From: Flavobacteriales bacterium
GTDB taxonomy: Bacteria > Bacteroidota > Bacteroidia > Flavobacteriales > Crocinitomicaceae
Assembly (NCBI GenBank): GCA_947375085.1
Contig: CANCEQ010000085.1
Coordinates: 1-12,139, forward strand
DNA: 12,139 nt
Direction of reading: 5' to 3'
Of the stretch, positions 9,435 to 12,139 are shown one piece after another. Both the position numbers and the translations under genes were made by a program. The notes under the pieces are model-generated. The model saw only the letters and a program-made list of their open reading frames with translations. It did no database searches and was not told where the DNA came from. Positions within the stretch are counted from its first letter, which is position 1. Every line of letters begins with the position of its first letter.

Positions 9435-9950
9435 ATGAAAAATTTAGTAACAGCAATCGCAGTAGTATTTTGTTTAGGATCAGTAATGGCTCAACAAAAA
9501 ATAGGTCACGTAAATTCTCAAAAATTATTAGATACATTACCTTCTAGAAAAGCAGCTATCGAACAATTAAAAGTGTTTGAAGCGAATGGAGTAAAAGAGT
9601 TAAAAGAAATGGAAGAAGATTTTCAAAAGCAAGTTGCAATTTATGAAAAATCACGTCCTACAATGTCTCCGGTGATTATTAAAATTGAGGAAGAAAAATT
9701 AATGAAAAAACAACAGTCACTAGAAGAAAGACAACAATCTTTAAATTCTGAGATGCAAGCTGTAAGCCAAGAATTGAATAAACCAATTTTAGAACGTGTT
9801 CAAAAAGCAGTCGAAGTTGTTTCTGATAGAAAAAAATTAAGTTATGTAATAGATGAGTCTGTAACCCTATATTTTAAGGGTGGGTTAGATATAACATCAG
9901 AAGTAGTTGTTGAGTTGCTTAAAATGGATGCAGAGGCAATGAAAAAATAA
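9435..9950 (+). CDS. Skp/OmpH-family periplasmic chaperone, copy 2
   Basis: This is a second OmpH-like chaperone of the same length (171 residues) but with clearly different sequence. It has a signal peptide (MKNLVTAIAVVFCLGSVMA, cleavage before QQ), then KIGHVNSQKLLDTLPSRKAA, a helical charged coiled-coil region (about 45-130) and a C-terminal strand with LSYVIDESVTLYFKGG. It follows copy 1 after 30 bases and is last in the uppS-bamA-ompH-ompH operon, ending before a strong terminator. The pair probably arose by old tandem duplication; whether they form mixed trimers is unknown. Confidence 0.9.
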   Translation: MKNLVTAIAVVFCLGSVMAQQKIGHVNSQKLLDTLPSRKAAIEQLKVFEANGVKELKEMEEDFQKQVAIYEKSRPTMSPVIIKIEEEKLMKKQQSLEERQQSLNSEMQAVSQELNKPILERVQKAVEVVSDRKKLSYVIDESVTLYFKGGLDITSEVVVELLKMDAEAMKK

Positions 9951-9967
9951 TATCTATCGTTTTTATT

Positions 9968-10003
9968 AAAGGGCTGATTCAATTTTGGATTAGCCCTTTT
10001 TTT
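9968..10003 (+). terminator. Rho-independent terminator of the uppS-bamA-ompH operon
   Basis: AAAGGGCTGATTC (9968-9980) pairs with GGATTAGCCCTTT (9987-9999) over a 6-nt loop, a 13-bp stem with two G-U pairs, followed by a T tract to 10003. It starts 17 bases after the last stop codon. Confidence 0.93.
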
Positions 10004-10063
10004 ATGCTGTTCAATTTAGAAAGTAGTGATTTAATAGATTTTTTTAAAAAAAGTAATTAAAAC

Positions 10064-10092
10064 AAAAAAGGGAAACATTTCTGTTTCCCTTT
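10064..10092 (-). terminator. Rho-independent terminator, minus strand
   Basis: Arms 10067-10076 and 10083-10092 form a perfect 10-bp stem (minus strand AAAGGGAAAC...GTTTCCCTTT) with a 6-nt loop. Read leftwards, it continues into a T-run to 10064. Read rightwards, the stem is followed by AAAGTGG without a T-run, so it works on the minus strand. It must end a leftward transcript, yet the nearest leftward protein gene stops 184 bases away. Confidence 0.8.
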
Positions 10093-10096
10093 AAAG

Positions 10097-10110
10097 TGGT
10101 GCCTCCAGGA
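10097..10110 (-). repeat. tRNA 3'-end-like 14-mer, possible attachment-site relic
   Basis: The minus strand reads TCCTGGAGGCACCA. It has the form of a tRNA 3' end: the last T-loop base, T-stem strand CCTGG, acceptor strand AGGCACC and final A (compatible with a tRNA starting GGTGCCT, possibly tRNA-Phe of Bacteroidota, from memory). Upstream sequence does not continue as a tRNA (no TTCGA loop, anticodon arm or D arm). A terminator follows four bases after it in the tRNA sense. This is what is left at the far end of an element integrated into a tRNA gene. A chance match, or part of another RNA, is possible. Confidence 0.4.
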
Positions 10111-10235
10111 CAACCACTATATTTTGAAAGCGTGTGATATCAAGCGTTTCAACTCCTATTAAATTTCAGGTAACCAATTAGGTCACTTTCAATTTGCTTT
10201 GAATTGTACTGATTTAAAAGAACTAGTATACATAT

Positions 10236-10243
10236 CAAAGATA
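10236..10243 (-). promoter_or_regulatory. Bacteroidota -7 box on minus strand
   Basis: The minus strand reads TATCTTTG, an exact TAnnTTTG. It lies downstream of the leftward 60-aa gene, so it would drive only the non-coding interval that ends at the terminator near 10064. No -33 TTTG is visible at the usual distance. Confidence 0.4.
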
Positions 10244-10275
10244 GTGAATATATAACTAATTCTTATGATATTGTA

Positions 10276-10458
10276 TTAATTAATATTAACCTCATCCATC
10301 GAAATTTTCATATAAGAGCAGAATTCTTGAATAGTAATTAGGTGATGTTTTTCTTTCTTTAAATCTACCTTTATTTTCTTTAATATTTCTCTTGAATAAC
10401 GCTCACTTTTTCCTGTTATTCTCATAATGTCTTTTGGGTAAATTATTATACGCTTCAT
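10276..10458 (-). CDS. Small helix-turn-helix/excisionase-like protein, 60 aa
   Basis: This small basic protein begins MKRIIIYPKDIMRITGKSER. The segment YPKDIMRITGKSERYSREIL (7-26) reads as a helix-turn-helix in the style of MerR/excisionase proteins, with I-x-x-I-T-G-K-S at the turn. It is followed by a lysine-rich stretch (KKIKVDLKKEKHH, 27-39) and a second short helical part starting LITIQEF. I recall similar tiny proteins in Bacteroidota accessory regions, but this was not searched. A DNA-binding regulator or recombination directionality factor is an inference. The gene runs leftward, opposite to the three-gene cassette, and a two-copy direct repeat lies 18-54 bases upstream of its start and may be its operator. 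Confidence 0.65.
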   Translation of the reverse strand: MKRIIIYPKDIMRITGKSERYSREILKKIKVDLKKEKHHLITIQEFCSYMKISMDEVNIN

Positions 10459-10476
10459 AGATTAGAATTATGGTTG

Positions 10477-10512
10477 TGATTCATTTTAATGTGATATGGT
10501 TCAATTTAATGT
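10477..10512. repeat. 16-nt direct repeat, two copies, 20-nt period
   Basis: TGATTCATTTTAATGT (10477-10492) and TGGTTCAATTTAATGT (10497-10512) agree at 14 of 16 positions. The 20-nt period puts both copies on the same face of the helix. Their place just upstream of the small helix-turn-helix gene suggests protein-binding sites such as an operator or excisionase repeats. Confidence 0.6.
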
Positions 10513-10655
10513 TTGTAATACTATTCCTATACTTTAAACTCACTCTTCAATTACTTTAAAAATGCTTTTTTCACAAAAATAGTCTCTTTTTTGGTGGAAA
10601 TAATTTCCTAAATCGGCATAAAGTGAAACAAAATTTATGTTTCGGAAGTTGCCTC

Positions 10656-10686
10656 TTTCAATTGAAATATTGCTCATTTACATTTG
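10656..10686 (+). promoter_or_regulatory. Candidate promoter of the three-gene cassette
   Basis: TACATTTG (10679-10686) matches TAnnTTTG exactly. TTTC at 10656-10659 lies 19 bases upstream, three of four bases of the -33 consensus TTTG at a normal spacing. Transcription would begin near 10690, giving a leader of about 95 bases that contains two hairpins. Confidence 0.55.
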
Positions 10687-10696
10687 TTCAATAATT

Positions 10697-10738
10697 GTTT
10701 TCAAAACTTCTGAAGGGCCCCAGTTTGATTTTGAAAAC
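10697..10738 (+). promoter_or_regulatory. Leader hairpin 1 (10-bp perfect stem)
   Basis: GTTTTCAAAA (10697-10706) and TTTTGAAAAC (10729-10738) are perfect complements around a 22-nt loop. The loop carries GGGCCC, the most G+C-rich spot nearby. The arms are also nearly direct repeats of each other (TTTTCAAAACTT versus TTTTGAAAACTT), so a protein-bound dyad is as likely as an RNA structure. Confidence 0.55.
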
Positions 10739-10741
10739 TTG

Positions 10742-10760
10742 GATTAAGAAAGTCTTAATC
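10742..10760 (+). promoter_or_regulatory. Leader hairpin 2 (8-bp perfect stem)
   Basis: GATTAAGA (10742-10749) and TCTTAATC (10753-10760) form a perfect stem over a 3-nt loop (AAG), ending 24 bases before the first cassette ATG. There is no T-run, so it is not a terminator; it may influence ribosome access or mRNA stability. Confidence 0.55.
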
Positions 10761-10784
10761 TATTGAATTTAATAATTTGAAAAA

Positions 10785-11534
10785 ATGGCAAGGCAAACTG
10801 GTCTTTTAAAGATTAAAGGGACGTTGGATAACGTGACCTTTTACAAATCGAAAGATGGGCATTTAGCGAAGATGAAAACATCACTTGATGGTGAACTTAT
10901 AAAGAACGACCCATCGTTCGCTAGAACACGTGAAAATGGCTCTGAATTTGGAAGTATTGCAACTTCTGGAAAGTTATTTCGTGATTCGTTACGAAATATA
11001 ACTGTAAATGTGTCTGACAACAAGTTACTGACTAGGGTAACTCAGGTTATGTCAAAAATTAAAAATTTGGATGCTACGAGTATTCGTGGTGCTCGAAATG
11101 TTGGTGTAGGAATTGGAAATGTTACGGCTAAAGCATTGTTAAAAGGTTTTGAGTTTAACTCAAATGCACTTTTAGCAAGTATGCTTTACAAACCTTACAC
11201 CTTAGTACCTGCAACAGGTGTAATTACAATTGCAGGTTTGGTACCTGCAACTGATGTTGTTTTTCCTGCAGGCGCAACTCATATGAGTTTAACAGGTGGA
11301 TATGCGAATTTAAATTTTGCTACTGGAGTTGTTGATTTTAAAATGACTAACGTTTTAAACTTAGCGATTACTGCACCCTCAACTGCTGTAACATTAACAC
11401 CAACAGCTGTACCAGCTGGCACGGGAACAAAAATTTATTTATTGAAAATTGAGTTTTTCCAGTTGGTAAATGGTGTTCAATATTCATTAAAGAACGGTTC
11501 TTATAATGCTTTACGCATTATTGATGTTCAATAA
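10785..11534 (+). CDS. Uncharacterised 249-aa beta-rich protein, first gene of cassette
   Basis: I do not recognise a named function. The N-terminus MARQTGLLKIKGTLDNVTFY continues with KSKDGHLAKMK and NDPSFARTRENGSEFG (about 42-57), a basic, motif-like block. A helical part follows (about 60-118) with RNVGVGIGNVTAKALL. The C-terminal half (about 130-249) is rich in Val, Thr, Ala, Pro and Gly, reads as beta-sandwich, and ends IEFFQLVNGVQYSLKNGSYN plus ALRIIDVQ. There is no signal peptide, Cys or catalytic motif. I recall similar conserved hypothetical proteins across Bacteroidota (conserved ends, variable middle), but this is unverified. A structural role, for example as a particle or fibre subunit, is speculation. 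It is the first gene of a tight rightward cassette with a structured leader. Confidence 0.85.
   Translation: MARQTGLLKIKGTLDNVTFYKSKDGHLAKMKTSLDGELIKNDPSFARTRENGSEFGSIATSGKLFRDSLRNITVNVSDNKLLTRVTQVMSKIKNLDATSIRGARNVGVGIGNVTAKALLKGFEFNSNALLASMLYKPYTLVPATGVITIAGLVPATDVVFPAGATHMSLTGGYANLNFATGVVDFKMTNVLNLAITAPSTAVTLTPTAVPAGTGTKIYLLKIEFFQLVNGVQYSLKNGSYNALRIIDVQ
11205..11251. repeat. Short direct and inverted repeats inside the 249-aa gene
   Basis: GTACCTGCAAC occurs at 11205-11215 and 11241-11251, exactly 36 bases (12 codons) apart, giving the repeated peptide LVPAT. Between them ACCTGCAA (11207-11214) and TTGCAGGT (11230-11237) form a perfect inverted repeat around the palindrome GTAATTAC (11220-11227). 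This fits a local duplication within the beta-rich region. Confidence 0.6.
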
Positions 11535-11544
11535 TTTTTGAGTT

Positions 11545-11754
11545 ATGGGAATAGTAGCAAGATTAAACGCACCAACACCAGATTTTTTTAAGAAATTGAG
11601 AAATATTGGTTTGGGATTAGCCGCAGTTGGAACGGCTTTAATAGCAACACCAGTGGGATTACCTGTAATTCTATTAACCATCGGCCAATATTTGGTGGTA
11701 GCTGGAACTGTTGCATCTGCAGTGGCACAAACTGCAGTGAGCAACGAAAAATAA
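11545..11754 (+). CDS. Small two-helix membrane protein, 69 aa
   Basis: The product begins MGIVARLNAPTPDFFKKLRN, a basic amphipathic N-terminus. Hydrophobic residues then run from about 21 to 65, broken at TPVGLP (near 34-39). That suggests a helical hairpin with two membrane passes, or a hydrophobic pilin- or coat-like subunit. No signal peptidase or lipobox motif is seen. Size and layout resemble holins or small phage coat proteins, but there is no specific signature; the function is unknown. It starts 10 bases after the 249-aa gene and is certainly in the same operon. I recall a similar pairing of such proteins in Bacteroidota, unverified. Confidence 0.75.
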   Translation: MGIVARLNAPTPDFFKKLRNIGLGLAAVGTALIATPVGLPVILLTIGQYLVVAGTVASAVAQTAVSNEK

Positions 11755-11783
11755 ACGATTTATTAATTTTTAAATATTTAGCA

Positions 11784-12134
11784 ATGGTAAATTGTAATGA
11801 ATTACTTGGGGTGAAAAATACTAACTTACAAGTACAGTTTAAAATGAAACAGCATCCTGTGTCAACAACTGATTCAGGAGCAAAAGTGAATTTGGTTTCT
11901 ATTGATGTGAATGAAGATGTAATTGAAGATTCTGAGATTTTCGAAATGAATATAAATATTCAAAAAGAATCTAAATGTGATTATACTGCGCCAATTTCGA
12001 TTGATGCAATCAAAGAAATGCAAGCGCGTTTAGAGGAAAGACTTCAATATTTAGCACAAATTGCTGAAGAAACGATGAAGTTAGAACGAATTGAAGCAGA
12101 AGAAAGAAATGCAGCTGATCAAGCACAATCTTAA
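11784..12134 (+). CDS. Uncharacterised 116-aa protein with C-terminal charged helix
   Basis: No family was recognised. The N-terminal two thirds (1-70) look like beta strands with alternating polar residues (NLQVQFKMKQHPVSTTDSGA, then KVNLVSIDVNEDVIEDSEIF) and hold two cysteines, Cys4 and Cys65. Residues about 73-116 form a strongly charged Glu/Ala-rich helix, probably a coiled coil (IKEMQARLEERLQYLAQIAE and on). There is no signal peptide or membrane segment, so it is presumably cytoplasmic. It starts 29 bases after the membrane protein gene and ends five bases before the window edge, so the cassette may continue further right. Confidence 0.75.
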   Translation: MVNCNELLGVKNTNLQVQFKMKQHPVSTTDSGAKVNLVSIDVNEDVIEDSEIFEMNINIQKESKCDYTAPISIDAIKEMQARLEERLQYLAQIAEETMKLERIEAEERNAADQAQS

Positions 12135-12139
12135 AAAAT

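Larger units (their letters stand above)
10064..10231 (-). ncRNA. Candidate short structured RNA, leftward
   Basis: A perfect -7 box (10243-10236) and a strong minus-strand terminator bracket about 165 bases with no plausible protein gene. Read leftwards, the interval can form a GTGACC/GGTTAC stem-loop (one G-U pair, TAATT loop), a TTGAAA/TTTCAA stem enclosing TGATATCA, an AGTGGT/ACCACT stem enclosing the tRNA-like CCTGGAGG, and the terminator hairpin. No known RNA family was recognised. The competing explanation is that terminator and 14-mer are simply leftovers of a tRNA locus. Confidence 0.3.
9951..10275. other. Gene-free stretch: two terminators, tRNA-like end, possible RNA gene
   Basis: This 325-base interval between the second ompH gene and the leftward small gene holds no supported protein gene. 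It contains the operon terminator (9968-10003), a minus-strand terminator (10064-10092), a tRNA-3'-end-like 14-mer (10097-10110) and a minus-strand -7 box (10236-10243). It marks the change from core to accessory sequence. Confidence 0.7.
10459..10784. other. Gene-free divergent regulatory region
   Basis: This 326-base interval separates the leftward helix-turn-helix gene from the rightward cassette. It holds a 16-nt direct repeat pair (10477-10512), a candidate rightward promoter (10656-10686) and two hairpins (10697-10738, 10742-10760). The rest (about 10513-10655) is A+T-rich with nothing recognised. The only open frame of note is a 36-codon ATG frame at 10637-10747, not supported as a gene. 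Confidence 0.6.

Noticed and set aside
10067..10092. Second plus-strand terminator for the uppS operon
   Set aside because: On the plus strand no T-run follows the stem, while on the minus strand one does; the operon already has a strong terminator at 9968-10003.
10097..10176. Complete tRNA gene on the minus strand
   Set aside because: Only the 3' 14 bases look like a tRNA; the T-loop, anticodon arm and D arm are missing, so it is at most a relic.
10841..11023. Minus-strand open frame of 60 codons
   Set aside because: Antisense to the 249-aa gene, with no supporting features.
11511..11744. Minus-strand open frame of 77 codons
   Set aside because: Antisense to the small membrane protein gene, which has better context and spacing on the plus strand.

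Overview
The window looks like a chromosomal segment of a low-GC Bacteroidota bacterium, most likely Flavobacteriales (Fluviicola/Flavobacterium-like). Reasons: A+T-rich codon use; no clear Shine-Dalgarno sequences; Bacteroidota-type -7 boxes (TAnnTTTG) before several genes; an atpD-atpC pair separate from the rest of the ATP synthase genes; a very short AtpC; and the uppS-bamA-ompH-ompH gene order. These taxonomic clues rest on general knowledge, and no database search was possible.

The left part (1-10003) is core genome. A leftward MsbA-like ABC exporter (cut by the window edge) is divergent from rbfA (ribosome maturation). rbfA is followed without a gap by a LolC/LolE-type FtsX permease that has no ATG/GTG/TTG at its natural N-terminus and probably starts at ATT or ATC right after the rbfA stop. 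Next come atpD-atpC (F1 beta and epsilon subunits), with their own promoter and a clear Rho-independent terminator. Then an envelope-biogenesis operon follows: uppS (undecaprenyl diphosphate synthase), bamA (outer-membrane protein insertase) and two tandem Skp/OmpH-like periplasmic chaperones, closed by a strong terminator.

The right part (10004-12139) looks accessory. It opens with a minus-strand terminator directly beside a 14-nt sequence that has the form of a tRNA 3' end (acceptor strand plus T-stem strand), which could be an attachment-site relic. A -7 box upstream raises the alternative, or additional, possibility of a short structured RNA of about 165 nt. Beyond it lie a leftward 60-aa helix-turn-helix/excisionase-like gene with a 16-nt direct repeat (20-nt period) in its upstream region, then a promoter with a hairpin-rich leader that feeds three tightly spaced genes of unknown function. 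These are a 249-aa beta-rich protein with a conserved-looking N-terminal block, a 69-aa two-helix membrane protein, and a 116-aa protein ending in a charged helix.

The core genes work together in energy conservation and envelope construction: lipid export, lipoprotein release, the lipid carrier, OMP assembly and chaperones. The three-gene cassette with its regulatory leader and possible att junction is the best candidate for an undescribed system. No integrase, CRISPR array, complete tRNA or rRNA is visible.
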